From CBDBEU01 sp965204565 (lineage in GTDB: Bacteria > Pseudomonadota > Alphaproteobacteria > Rhizobiales > TMED25): 64,000 nt of DNA. Under the pieces are notes generated by a model, which was given only the letters and a program-made list of their open reading frames with translations, searched no databases and had not been told where the DNA came from. Both the position numbers and the translations under genes were made by a program. Shown piece after piece: positions 1 to 8,507 of this stretch (positions within the stretch are counted from its first letter, which is position 1; each line of letters begins with the position of its first letter). Location of the stretch: NCBI GenBank assembly GCA_965204565.1, contig CBDBEU010000003.1, positions 558,001 through 622,000 on the forward strand. The letters are read 5' to 3'.

Positions 1-442
1 TGACCAATCTGTGGACCAGCTATGAGACGCCGCGCGCTTTGATGCGCTACTTTCCGAGGCCAACACCGAATTCGTGATGTTTCCCAAGGGCGCCGGTACG
101 GTGGTGCGTATTTCCGAATTCGAGCCGGAAGACCCGGATGCGCTGGGTGCGCTGGGTGCGCAGGATGGGGCTGCCCATTTCGCCGAACTGGGCGAGGGCA
201 CCGCATCGCGGGGCGGCGGACCGCATCCGTTCATGCATCAGACCGAGACGCTCGATTATGCCATCCTGCTTGATGGACAAGTGACGCTGGTGCTCTATGA
301 AAGCGAGGTGGAGCTTGCGGCGAACGATGTGGTGATCCAGCGCGGCACCAACCATGCATGGAGCAATCGCGGCACGGAAACCTGCCGCATTGCCTTCATC
401 CTCATGGCCGGCGCGCGCGCGATGGACGGTGATTCGTCATAA
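1..442 (+). pseudogene. Cupin-domain protein, 5' frameshifted and cut by the window edge
   Basis: This is a single-cupin protein whose function cannot be assigned further. The window opens one base inside a likely ATG (TG followed by ACC AAT CTG TGG), giving TNLWTSYET in frame 3. The reading then continues in frame 2 as DAARFDALLSEANTEF and the open stretch from 74 onwards, so one indel lies near position 26-30. The cupin signature is visible in the second part: HPFMHQTETLDYAILLDG (conserved His and the E of the first motif) and later a TNHAWSNRG second motif. The length of about 148 residues fits a one-domain cupin. The open frame that begins at 74 is therefore not the true start. Class is certain, role unknown. 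Confidence 0.7.
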
Positions 443-565
443 TATTTTTTTTATCGTCTTTTAATTATAATTAGAAATTTGATTAATTAAGGAATGCTGG
501 TCAATCCACGCCACTGAGGGCGAGGGGCGGGCGCAGTCGGAAGCTGTAGTCAGAAAGAGGGTCAC

Positions 566-880
566 ATGCCGAAATTCATCTTTGCCTATCATGGTGGCAA
601 GAAACCGGAAACGCCGGAACAGGGTGCGCAGTTCATGACCGCCTGGCGCACATGGTTGGACGGGCTTGGCGATGCGATTGTCGATCCGGGCAATCCGGTG
701 GGAATGTCCAAGACGGTGACCGAGAGCGAAATTGAGGACAATGGTGGCTCAAATCCGCTGTCCGGTTACACGCTGGTCAATGCCGACGATATCGATGCCG
801 CAGCGGCGATGGCCAAGGGCTGTCCGATCATAGATGGCGGCAGTATCGAAGTTGCCGAAGTGCTCGACATCAAGATGTGA
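566..880 (+). CDS. YCII-related domain protein
   Basis: This 104-residue protein has the small ferredoxin-like YCII fold. MPKFIFAYHGGKKPETPE at the N-terminus and the later GYTLVNADDIDAAAAMAKGC segment are typical of YCII proteins, where the second helix follows a VxADDxDAA stretch. Members are mostly uncharacterised; some act with ECF sigma factors or as small dehydrochlorinase-like enzymes. The ATG at 566 is preceded by an AGAGGG ribosome-binding site at good spacing. The upstream 120 bases are very AT-rich (about 443-495) and probably hold its promoter. The gene is intact and ends about 60 bp before a tandem repeat and an IS5 element. Confidence 0.75.
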   Translation: MPKFIFAYHGGKKPETPEQGAQFMTAWRTWLDGLGDAIVDPGNPVGMSKTVTESEIEDNGGSNPLSGYTLVNADDIDAAAAMAKGCPIIDGGSIEVAEVLDIKM

Positions 881-938
881 GCGCGCGTCTTTATGGAGGA
901 TAGGCGATTTCTTCTCAGTGGGTGAGATGCGGTCAATC

Positions 939-975
939 GGTCGGATGTAAACTGGCCGGTCAGATGTAAACCGGC
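939..975. repeat. Tandem 18-bp repeat, IS-end-like
   Basis: Two copies of an 18-bp unit, GGTCGGATGTAAACTGGC (939-956) and GGTCAGATGTAAACCGGC (958-975), lie one base apart and differ at two positions. Tandem TGTAAAC-type repeats are found at the ends of IS21-family elements, so this may be the terminus of a vanished element. No IS21 istA/istB coding sequence is recognisable in the 110 bases between this repeat and the IS5 element at 1091. Confidence 0.45.
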
Positions 976-1090
976 GCGTATTTGCCGGAAGATGAACTGG
1001 CCGCGCTTTATGTGCGGCCAGTTCGCTTGTCCGGGCCAACATCCCGCCTTGGCGCGATCGCAATGGCTGCGTGTACAAGTCCACGTCCTA

Positions 1091-3062
1091 GGGTCTGGAC
1101 TCATTATAGCCACGAGATGATGGCTGCGGCGAGCGCGATAGCTGCCATGACGTTTTTAATGTTGCGCTCGAAGCGCGTTGCGATGCGCCGCCGGTCCTTG
1201 AGGCGGCGGAACATGCGTTCGATGATATCTCGCTCCCTGTGGATGGCCTGATCGTGGTGATATCGGATCCTGCGGGTCTTTCGCGACGGTATGACGGGCC
1301 CGGTCCCGCGCCCTTCAAGCCGTTCGCGCAGTTCCCGGCCTTTGTCGGTGACAGGTTCGGCGGATGGCGGCATGGCCTCGATGCAGCGCTGTGCGACCTT
1401 GCAATCATGCACGTTTCCGGGCGTCGGGAGCAGGACGCAATTGACAAAAACATGGGGCGGCCCTTGTGGTCGCGGACGGCGTGGAGCCCGGTGTTGCGTC
1501 CGCCTTTGGTGCGGCCGATACCATGGGGGGCATGGGGGCCAGGGCCCCCTTTTCCGCCGCCGGCGCAGCGATGAACCTTGATGCGGGATGTCGATGAACA
1601 GCCGGTCAGGCGTATCCTCGGCGCCTGCCGAAGCGCTGAAGATACCTTCCCATATACCGCGCTCGTCCCGGAGTTAGTAAATTGTATCAAAGTGAGATTT
1701 CATTAATCTTTTATTGTAACACTTCATCTAACTCGGCACAGGGTTGGCCACAGACTGATTTATAGTCACTGCAGAACTCAGAAGAAACAACAAAAGGATT
1801 ACCGATATCATTTTTCGCTTTTCGGCTATAGGTGCGGTCATCTCCCATAGTCTGTAAACCTACCAAATAATCTTCACCATTAATTGTCGCAATGTTGGGA
1901 CTACCAGAAACACCCCCTTCTGCGGGACAGTAACTTGTAACAAAACTCCCACTAATTTCTAATAGCTCACACGGCTCGTTAACTCTCAATGGGGATTGAT
2001 AAAGGTCTGCAATGTCATTAGGAGTTTGCTGGCTTAATGTTTGTGGATTAAAATCAGGAGTTCCACTTGAATCAGTATTAAATCTAGTTTGTGGCCTATA
2101 AAGATGAACATTTATTTCACCGCTTATTGAATCATTCACTATTCTTTGATTTGAACCTCTTACTGGTCTTACAAAATGATTTGGCCTAAGAGCTTTATCT
2201 ACTTTTACAAAAACATAATCTGTAGGGGGCTCATTCCAGGCAGAAGGATTATTTATTCTAGGAGACACAAACTGAGAGTTACTTTGACTGGCTCTTGTCA
2301 CATTCTTTGGATTTATAGGGTAAGCAGCAACTCTAACTGAGTTTCGAACAGGCTCTCTTAAGGAGCGATTTTCTTTTCTCGCTTTTCGTGGATCATCTAA
2401 AACTCCATGAGCTGTAGCTAAATAAACCCCAGGACAAACTTGAATTCCTTGAGAAAAGCCATTCAAAGTCCAAAAGGTAGCCATGGCAGCCCCAACTCCC
2501 TCTTTAGTAGAAACAGGGGACATTGAATTGTCCCGATCCTCATGCCAAGCGGCGTTATGAAGACAGCTTTCAGGGTTTAACATGCAGTTGATTTCATTCA
2601 GCTCAGAGGCTGAACCATTTGAAGATTTCATCCCACAGTTTTCACCATTTTTTGTTCCATCAGATCTTATTCCTCCAGCTATAGAATGCGAATCAATAGA
2701 GAAAAAACTCATTAACATTATTAACAATAGTGATAGTAAACCATGAGGTGATTTTAATAGTTTCATTTTTTTAAGTCTCTCTTTATAGTTGACGAAGCGG
2801 TTGAAGAGCGTCTTCTTCGGCCCGTGGATAGCGGCGCAGTCGGCCCGGCGACCGCCACAGCGCAGAGCATGGACGGTCCCGCTCGGCACAGGACGATCAT
2901 CAACACGCTTCCTGCCGCGCGCATCGGTCGGCAGAAGCGGCGCGATCCGGGCCCGCTGAGAATCGGAAAACCAGAAGAAATCACACATCTCGTTAACTCC
3001 TCATCGGAGGCAATGAACCATCCCCGGATCAAATCGGGAAGACGGTTATCGGGGCCGGACCC
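1091..3062 (-). mobile_element. IS5-family (IS427-like) element split by a 1.1-kb insert
   Basis: The ends are inverted repeats (GGGTCTGGACTCATTATA on the left; GGGTCCGGCCCCGATAAC read inwards from the right). They are flanked by TA on both sides inside CTAG-like sites (TA at 1089-1090 and 3063-3064), the usual target of the IS427 subgroup. Transposase N-terminal sequence (FWFSDSQRARIAPLLP) is encoded on the minus strand near 2970, and the C-terminus (RRIATRFERNIKNVM) near 1110-1200, so the two halves are separated. Comparison with the contiguous copy at 48235-49103 shows that about 1677-2788 is foreign sequence. The transposase frames are also shifted, so the element cannot transpose by itself. 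Its right end touches the stop codon of the dioxygenase gene. Confidence 0.85.
1711..2766 (-). CDS. Secreted trypsin-like serine peptidase on an AT-rich insert inside an IS5 element
   Basis: This 351-residue protein starts MKLLKSPHGLLSLLLIMLM, a signal peptide of about 30 residues with likely cleavage near HSIAG. A trypsin-type triad is visible: His in ATAHGVLDD, Asp in TDYVFVKVDK, and Ser in GGVSGSPNIATING, with many cysteines (CPGVY, CELLE, YCPAEGG, FCSDYKSVC). It is therefore predicted to be an exported chymotrypsin-fold protease of unknown substrate. The ATG at 2766 is preceded by an AGAGAG stretch. The longer in-frame ORF (to 2988) only adds transposase sequence in fusion, so I reject that start. 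Base composition is strikingly lower in GC than everything around it, and the insert lacks visible terminal repeats. This is a recently acquired passenger gene. Confidence 0.75.
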   Translation of the reverse strand: MKLLKSPHGLLSLLLIMLMSFFSIDSHSIAGGIRSDGTKNGENCGMKSSNGSASELNEINCMLNPESCLHNAAWHEDRDNSMSPVSTKEGVGAAMATFWTLNGFSQGIQVCPGVYLATAHGVLDDPRKARKENRSLREPVRNSVRVAAYPINPKNVTRASQSNSQFVSPRINNPSAWNEPPTDYVFVKVDKALRPNHFVRPVRGSNQRIVNDSISGEINVHLYRPQTRFNTDSSGTPDFNPQTLSQQTPNDIADLYQSPLRVNEPCELLEISGSFVTSYCPAEGGVSGSPNIATINGEDYLVGLQTMGDDRTYSRKAKNDIGNPFVVSSEFCSDYKSVCGQPCAELDEVLQ

Positions 3063-3922
3063 TAGTACGGCGCCTCTTCAGCCTCGATATTGATGCGGTG
3101 CATGCGCCGGCGCTGACCGGCATAATCGTCGATCGCATGGTGCTGGGTGCAGCGATTGTCCCAGATCGACAGTGAGCCCGGCTGCCATCTGATGCGGCAG
3201 GTGAATTCCGGCCGGATGGCGTGGGCCTTGAGATAGGTGAGCAGCGGCGCGCTTTCCTCATCGCTCATGCCGTCAAAGCGTACGATATGGCTTGAGCAGA
3301 ACAGGGCCTTGCGCCCGGTATCTGGATGGGTGCGGATAAGCGGGTGCACACCGCCGACCTGGGCTGCGGCTTCGGTGTTGTGCTGCATCGCCTTCAGGGT
3401 GTCCCAGTTCTTGCGCTGGCTTTCGCCAATATAGACCGCCTTCAATGGCGCCAAGAGCTGCTTCATACCGTCCGACAGGGTTTCATATGACGAGTAGCCG
3501 CAGGAAAACAGCGTATCGCCGCCCGCTGGCGGTAATTCCTGGGCGTAGAGCATGGTGGCCTTGGGCGGTACCGGGCTGAAGCTGCCATCGGAATGCCAAG
3601 CGTTGCCGAAGGCATAGGTGTCTTCCTCGGTCTTGAGAATTTCCAGCACTTCGGGGTGGGATTCCAAGCCCTTCATGAACGGATAGATATTGATCTTGCC
3701 CCAATGCTTGGCGAAGGCCAGATACTGATCTGTGGAAAGGTCCTGATCGCGAATGACAATCGCCTGATACTCGACAAAGGTGCGGTAGATCTCGCCATAA
3801 AGATCATCGCTCATTGCGGTGAGATCAGCGCCTAGGATCTCCGCGCCAAGCGATCCGGCGAGCGGGCGCAACTCAATCAGCTCATAGGGGACGGGTGAGG
3901 CGGAGACGGCCGACTGTGCCAT
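3062..3922 (-). CDS. TauD/TfdA-family Fe(II)/2-oxoglutarate dioxygenase
   Basis: This cytoplasmic non-haem iron dioxygenase hydroxylates an organic substrate while decarboxylating 2-oxoglutarate. The iron ligands are the H-x-D of WHSDGSF and the distal His in CTQHHAIDDY; the 2-oxoglutarate-binding Arg is in RRRMHRI. The length (286 residues) matches the family. I chose ATG 3922 (MAQSAVSASP) because a strong AGAGGGAG site lies just upstream; the ORF can be extended to 3976 but without an RBS. The substrate cannot be read from sequence; TauD homologues act on taurine, alkyl sulfates or phenoxyacids. The last codon and stop coincide with the IS5 insertion site: the stop TAG is formed by the final IS base and the TA duplication. 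Confidence 0.85.
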   Translation of the reverse strand: MAQSAVSASPVPYELIELRPLAGSLGAEILGADLTAMSDDLYGEIYRTFVEYQAIVIRDQDLSTDQYLAFAKHWGKINIYPFMKGLESHPEVLEILKTEEDTYAFGNAWHSDGSFSPVPPKATMLYAQELPPAGGDTLFSCGYSSYETLSDGMKQLLAPLKAVYIGESQRKNWDTLKAMQHNTEAAAQVGGVHPLIRTHPDTGRKALFCSSHIVRFDGMSDEESAPLLTYLKAHAIRPEFTCRIRWQPGSLSIWDNRCTQHHAIDDYAGQRRRMHRINIEAEEAPY

Positions 3923-4045
3923 GATTTTCAGCTCCCTCTTGGATGTGCTCCGGGATCGGAATTCGCAATGCGCCATATTAACCCAACACCGGCAGGTGCA
4001 AAATGGGGTTGGCGCCGGTGGCCTGAATGCGTGAGGTGACCCTCG

Positions 4046-4414
4046 CTAGGCAGTGCCGGTGCGATAAAGGCCTGAGTGCTCGGGGCGCGCCTTGCCGATC
4101 AGTTCGCGCAAATCGCCCAGATGGGCGGCCGCCACGCTCCAGTGTGCTTGGCTGATGGTGGAGCTCTGGCGTTTCATGAGCTCGACCAGATGATCCTCAA
4201 GCCGTGCGGCAGTGCGGCCGATTTCGGCAAATCCGACAGTGGCGCTCGATCCATTCATCTGGTGGACAAGCTCGCGCAACTGCCTCAGTTCGGCGCTGCC
4301 CAGCTGGTCAGCACGACTGTCAGGTGCGAGTGATTTTTCGAGTTGCTCGATCTGGTCCGCCATCCAGGTGCAGTGGCGGGCGATAATTTCATTGACGCAT
4401 TGTTGCACGTTCAT
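4046..4414 (-). CDS. Hpt (histidine phosphotransfer) domain protein
   Basis: This 122-residue all-helical protein carries the Hpt motif VHQMNGSSATVGFAEIG, in which the first His is the phospho-acceptor and NGSS replaces the usual KGSS. It probably shuttles phosphate between the PilZ histidine kinase (8508-9662) and the receiver proteins of the same operon. I place the start at 4414 (MNVQQCVNE): this ATG overlaps the stop of the preceding receiver gene as ATGA, with GGAAAACA as ribosome-binding site. The in-frame extension to 4444 would overlap that gene by over 30 bases. It is the last gene of the operon. Confidence 0.75.
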   Translation of the reverse strand: MNVQQCVNEIIARHCTWMADQIEQLEKSLAPDSRADQLGSAELRQLRELVHQMNGSSATVGFAEIGRTAARLEDHLVELMKRQSSTISQAHWSVAAAHLGDLRELIGKARPEHSGLYRTGTA

Positions 4415-4821
4415 TGTTGTTTTCCATTTTGAAAGTCTTGCCACAGGCTGGAGAGTTCTGCGGCGAGTTGCATCGGGGCGAAAGGCTTGGAGATCATCGC
4501 TAGGGTGCCCTCGGCGAGCAAATTCCGGGTCTGATCGCCTTGGCTGTCAGCAGTCATGAAGATCGCCGGCATCTCGGCCAGAGCACTGCGCTGCCTCAGA
4601 TGGCCCAGCGTTTGCGGGCCGCTCATGCCGGGCATTCTGACATCAAGCAAAAGTAGGTCGGGCGCAAAGCCGGGAACTTCTTCAACCGCCTCTTCGCCAG
4701 AAACGCACATCTGCAGCTCAAAGCCGCCAATGTCAGCCAGCGCAATTTCGGCAATGGCGCGAATGTCGGCGTCGTCTTCAACCAGGCTGATGCGCTTCAA
4801 CGGGGTCATGGTCTTGATCAT
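4411..4821 (-). CDS. Single-domain response regulator
   Basis: This is a CheY-like receiver with no output domain. All key residues are present: the acidic pair in SLVEDDADI, the phospho-acceptor Asp in LLLLDVRMPG, the Thr in IFMTAD and the Lys in MISKPFAP. With the Hpt protein that overlaps its 3' end (ATGA) it forms a phosphorelay pair. Start choice is uncertain among GTG 4845, ATG 4821 and ATG 4809, as none has a strong Shine-Dalgarno; 4821 keeps a short N-terminus before the first strand. The preceding HlyD-like gene ends at 4839, so translation is likely coupled. Confidence 0.82.
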   Translation of the reverse strand: MIKTMTPLKRISLVEDDADIRAIAEIALADIGGFELQMCVSGEEAVEEVPGFAPDLLLLDVRMPGMSGPQTLGHLRQRSALAEMPAIFMTADSQGDQTRNLLAEGTLAMISKPFAPMQLAAELSSLWQDFQNGKQQ

Positions 4822-4838
4822 GCAATCGGGCAAAAGCC

Positions 4839-5525
4839 TTACCACCAGGGCTGGTTAAGGCCGATGTGCAACTTTTCGTTGAGCGGGAAGGGCGGCTCGG
4901 AAGTAAAGCGGATGCGGGCGAGCTGGCTGCGGTCGCGCTGCTGGAAAGTGTTCTGGAATTCCAGCGGCAGCGCATCGGCGACCGGCAGGATTTCGCTGAT
5001 CACACCCTGAGCGCTCGACCGGCCGCCGGTGACCGCAACTTCCATGCCGGGCTCGATCGAAAACAGATAATTGCGCGGCAGATAGGCCAAGACATAGATC
5101 TCGCCGGTAGCGTGTTCTCTACGCTCGGCCAGCGGCAGCAGCTTGGCCACGGTTTCGGCGCGGAAATTGAAATCGGCAGCCTCTGCGGCAAGGCGCGCGC
5201 GGTGGGCCGACAGATCGGCGAGACGCTCCAGAATCTGGGCAGATTTGAGCACCATCAGCGGTGCACCCTTGGCGATGCTGTCGCCCTCTTCGGCATGGAT
5301 CGATTGAATGCCGGCAATATAGGTGGTGGCTATCGTCACCTTGTCGCGCACCGCCAGCCCGTCAGCGCGCAGGAGGATGAAGTCACCGAACACATAATTG
5401 GCGATGGCCACCGCGAGCATGGCCAGCATGCCCAGATAGACCAGCCTTCCGGTTCGGTTGGTGGCGCGCCGCTGCTGATTGATGAACTGGTCGGGCCGGG
5501 GCCGTTTTCGCAAGGATTTGATCAT
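4839..5525 (-). CDS. HlyD-like membrane-fusion / biotinyl-lipoyl adaptor protein
   Basis: The 228-residue protein has a basic N-terminus (MIKSLRKRPRPD), one membrane helix at about residues 30-50 (LVYLGMLAMLAVAIANYVF), a lipoyl-type hairpin half (TYIAGIQSIHAEEGDSIAKG, written here as its 20-residue core), a helical hairpin, and a second half (IYVLAYLPRNYLF; PGMEVAVTGG) as in HlyD/EmrA adaptors. It is shorter than typical HlyD proteins (330-400), mostly through a reduced coiled coil. It likely sits in the inner membrane with a periplasmic body and pairs with the adjacent GT2 synthase. ATG 5525 has a GGAGGTGG site and overlaps the glycosyltransferase stop (TAATG). Confidence 0.72.
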   Translation of the reverse strand: MIKSLRKRPRPDQFINQQRRATNRTGRLVYLGMLAMLAVAIANYVFGDFILLRADGLAVRDKVTIATTYIAGIQSIHAEEGDSIAKGAPLMVLKSAQILERLADLSAHRARLAAEAADFNFRAETVAKLLPLAERREHATGEIYVLAYLPRNYLFSIEPGMEVAVTGGRSSAQGVISEILPVADALPLEFQNTFQQRDRSQLARIRFTSEPPFPLNEKLHIGLNQPWW

Positions 5526-6713
5526 TACCACCTCCGTATCAGGCGAACCTTCTCGGGCACGTAATTGTCCCCAACCGAGGCATTGAACAGCCATTCGCGC
5601 ATATAGGCCGCAAGGCGGATATGGTGCATGACAATGCCGTTGAAGGTGCCAAAGCCGATGACATAGGGAAGGAGTGGCAGGCTGCGGAATTTTGGTGTGA
5701 CCAAAGCCGACAGAATGAAGGCGACAAGGTCGAGCAGCACCAGTCCCGCCTGCGCCGCGAGCAGAATGAGCGGCGCCAGTATACCGTAGCTGAGAAACAG
5801 CCAGGCGACGTAAAACGGCAGCATGATGGAGCCGATGACGTGAAACACGATGAAGTCGATCTCGTGCATCAGCTTGCTAAGCTGAAAGCGATGCGAGAGG
5901 GGATTCATCAGCGCCAGGTGCTTGCGGTATCTGATCTCATGGCATCGCCCTCCCAGCGATAGCGCAGACTGAGGAAGGAGCGCATCGTGTCCGGCACGTC
6001 GGTGTAGCAGATGGCATCGGCGGCAAAACCCATGCGCCAGCCGGCGCAACGCATTCTGATGGTGACGTCGAGATCCTCTCCGCCGCCGACATCAAGCCCG
6101 TTGACGCTGTCCAGCGCGGTGCGGCGAAAGGCGCCGAAAGCGCCGGAAACACTCACCACCTGATCCTTGAAGGTGGAGGCCTGCTTGCCGATTGAAATGC
6201 TGATCAGATATTCGATCGCCTGAAAGGTGAGACCAGGCTTGCTTGCGGATTGCGCAACAGGATGTTGCCGGAAACCGCGCCCACTTCCGTGTCGGCAAAT
6301 GGCGCGATGATACGCTTGATGGCGGCTGCCTTGCCGGCGCGCAGATCGGTGGCCAGCGCTTGGGTAATCAGTCCGCGGTCGCGCAGCTCGCCCAACCGCT
6401 GGGCCATGCCATCGCCCGAGCCGTCGCTGACGACAATGATTTCATCGGGCACCACGCTCTGCTCGCGCAGCGACATGACGCAGCGCTCGATGGCGTCGCG
6501 CTCGTTGTGGCCGGCGACGATGACCGAGATGCGATGATCCGAAGGGTCGGCAGATGGCGCGCGACCGGTTCTTGCCACGGCAATGGCGGCGGCCAGAAAC
6601 GACAGTGTGTAGCGCGGAATTTCAAACAGGATGGTGAACCAGAACAGCGCCAGCAAGCTGGCATTGCTCTGGGCCGTCAGATAGCTGATCCCGTCTTCCA
6701 CAGCGCCCAGCAT
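5525..6713 (-). pseudogene. Membrane GT2-family glycosyltransferase, two frameshifts
   Basis: This resembles processive family 2 synthases: an N-terminal membrane helix (LLALFWFTILFEIPRYTL), then the GT-A core (SVIVAGHNERDAIERCV; DEIIVVSDGSGDG; GKAAAIKRIIAPF), an acceptor segment (GGGEDLDVTIRM) and a QxxRW-like LRYRWEGD, then C-terminal membrane helices (LPFYVAWLFL; LILLAAQAGLVLL). The reading frame breaks near 6230, where one extra base separates NPQASL from LTFQAIEYLISISIGKQ, and again near 5945 just after the RYRWEGDAM segment. With both corrected the gene is about 395 codons and overlaps its neighbours on both sides (TAATG at each end). The product would polymerise a sugar polymer across the inner membrane; the sugar is unknown. 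Confidence 0.75.
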
Positions 6714-8346
6714 TACTTGAACTCTTCGGCCCTGTAGACGCGGGTCTCGATCCCCAGATCGTAGGTCAGAAGTTCGCTTGCTTCGGCTTGGACCGATTCA
6801 AGAGCGCTATAGGCCTCGCTGCTCTCGACGCCGGGAAGGAAAGCAAAATCGAACGCGTGGCCCTGGAACACCTGATCCTTGTCGCGCAGGCTATTGCGCC
6901 GGTTTTCGAGGAACAGCTTGCGCGCCTGCCTCCTGGCAGATCTGGTTCTCGTTGCGGTATGAGATTTCGACCAGAGTGAATGGCTTGGCGTTCTCGTTGA
7001 AGCGCTTGAGAATCGATATTGAGTGCGACCACAAGACCGATCGGCATTTCGGCGAAGCGCAAGACCTGGCGTGCGGTTCCAAGGCCTGCGCGCCCGGCGG
7101 TGGCGTAGGCTTCACCGGCGTCTGTCAAATGGTAGGATTCGATGTCGATGGTGCGCACCGTGTCGCCGGTGAACTCGGCCTCGCAGTCAAGACAGCGGAA
7201 TCCGACAACGGCGTCGAACTCGGCCTTGCCGCAGCTATTGCATTTGAGGATCAAGCCTGGCTTGTCTTAGTCGACACTGAAATGCGATAGCTCCAGCCGG
7301 CATTTCGGGCACAAAAGATCGCCGCCCTGGCGGTAGTCGGATTCAGAACCCTGATGGGCGCATTTGAAGTGGTGCAGATAGGTTTCCTCACCCAGATCTG
7401 CGGATCTGCAATGGGCGCAGGTTTCGCGCATATTGAACCTTGAGGAGGAGCAGCGATCGCAGACATGGGCGCGATCGAAGAATTTGCCGGCAAGCAGGCC
7501 GCGCTGTTCGAGCCGCTTCGCGTACCTCGGTGTTGCCAACCACGGTATTATAGGCAAACAGCGATAGCTGACCTGCGTCATGGCGCGGTTCGAGGTCGCG
7601 GCCGGAGGCAAACATCTGCGCCAGCAATTTGTCTTCAATGTCATCGCTGAGAAGCAGGTCGGGATGCAGTCTGGCACGCCGTCCTTGACGGTCGGCGATC
7701 AGTTGTTCGACGGCTTCCGCGGTCGCATTGCCGGGCTGGGAGGCATCGAGATGATCATCGCCGAGAAAGGCCTGCAGGCCAGGTGCGGAAAGCCGAGTTC
7801 CATCGCAATCATCCGGCCAGCGCAGAAAATTATAGCCCAGGGACGAAATGATGGAGGAGCTGGGTGTTGTTGCAGGCGTGTTGGCAAGGGTGCGCAGCCA
7901 TTTGCGCCCGGCGCAGGCGGGGACACCGAGGTCTCGGTCGCTTCGCCCTCAATCATCTTGCAGATACTGTCCGGATCAAGCGGTTTGGGAAGCAGCTCAT
8001 CAAACGTTTCGCAGTCGCGGGCATTGTTGAGCAGGTCCTTCATGTCCGAGTTAATGGCGATGAACCTGGGGCTCGGCTCAGCCACCTGCCGCGAGCGGTA
8101 GAGGCTTGTCACCTCCGCGCCATCCATTTTCGGCAGATGGAAATCCATCAGCACCACTTCGTCATGATGCTTCTTGAGCGCAGCCAATGCCTCCTCGCCG
8201 TCTTCGACGATGTCGACCTGATGGCCGCGCTCGCTCAGCAGCAGGCGCAAAAGGTCGTTGGTCACCGTATTGTCCTCGGCGACCAAAACGCGGCGCGCGT
8301 GATCTTGCGCCTCGGCAGGCGTTTTCAGCTGTGCAGCCGCAGTCAT
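6713..8346 (-). pseudogene. Receiver-TackOD1 response regulator, several frameshifts
   Basis: Residues 1-130 are a CheY-like receiver (VLVAEDNTVTNDLL; phospho-Asp in VVLMDFHLPKMDG; Lys in LLPKPLD). After a linker the minus-strand frames around 7500-7200 encode a zinc-ribbon block (CDRCSSSRFN, CAHC, HHFKCAHQG, LLCPKC, CNSCG, FRCLDC) that matches the TackOD1 output domain. A C-terminal region ends EASELLTYDLGIETRVYRAE and its TAA overlaps the glycosyltransferase ATG (TAATG at 6711-6715). At least three frame changes (near 7690, 7255 and 6930) interrupt a gene of about 544 codons. ATG 8346 has a GAGGAG site. In context it would relay phosphorylation to the linked synthase, but the output mechanism of TackOD1 is unknown. 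Confidence 0.65.
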
Positions 8347-8507
8347 CGGAATTACTCCTCATAATTCAGGTTTGGCGTGTGGGCTGATGTCCGCTTTTAC
8401 GCCAGCGCGCAGGATGGGAGATGCCGATGAATCAATCTCTAATTAAACGGCTGACCAAGCCAATGATGATGCGTTTGGCTAACAGAGCCTTAATCGGTGT
8501 TTGGCGT

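Noticed and set aside
939..975. CRISPR array
   Set aside because: Only two units with a 1-bp gap and no spacers; no cas genes are in the window.
2767..2988. Longer N-terminus of the protease ORF (425 codons)
   Set aside because: Those codons are IS5 transposase sequence fused in frame; the signal peptide and ribosome-binding site fix the start at 2766.
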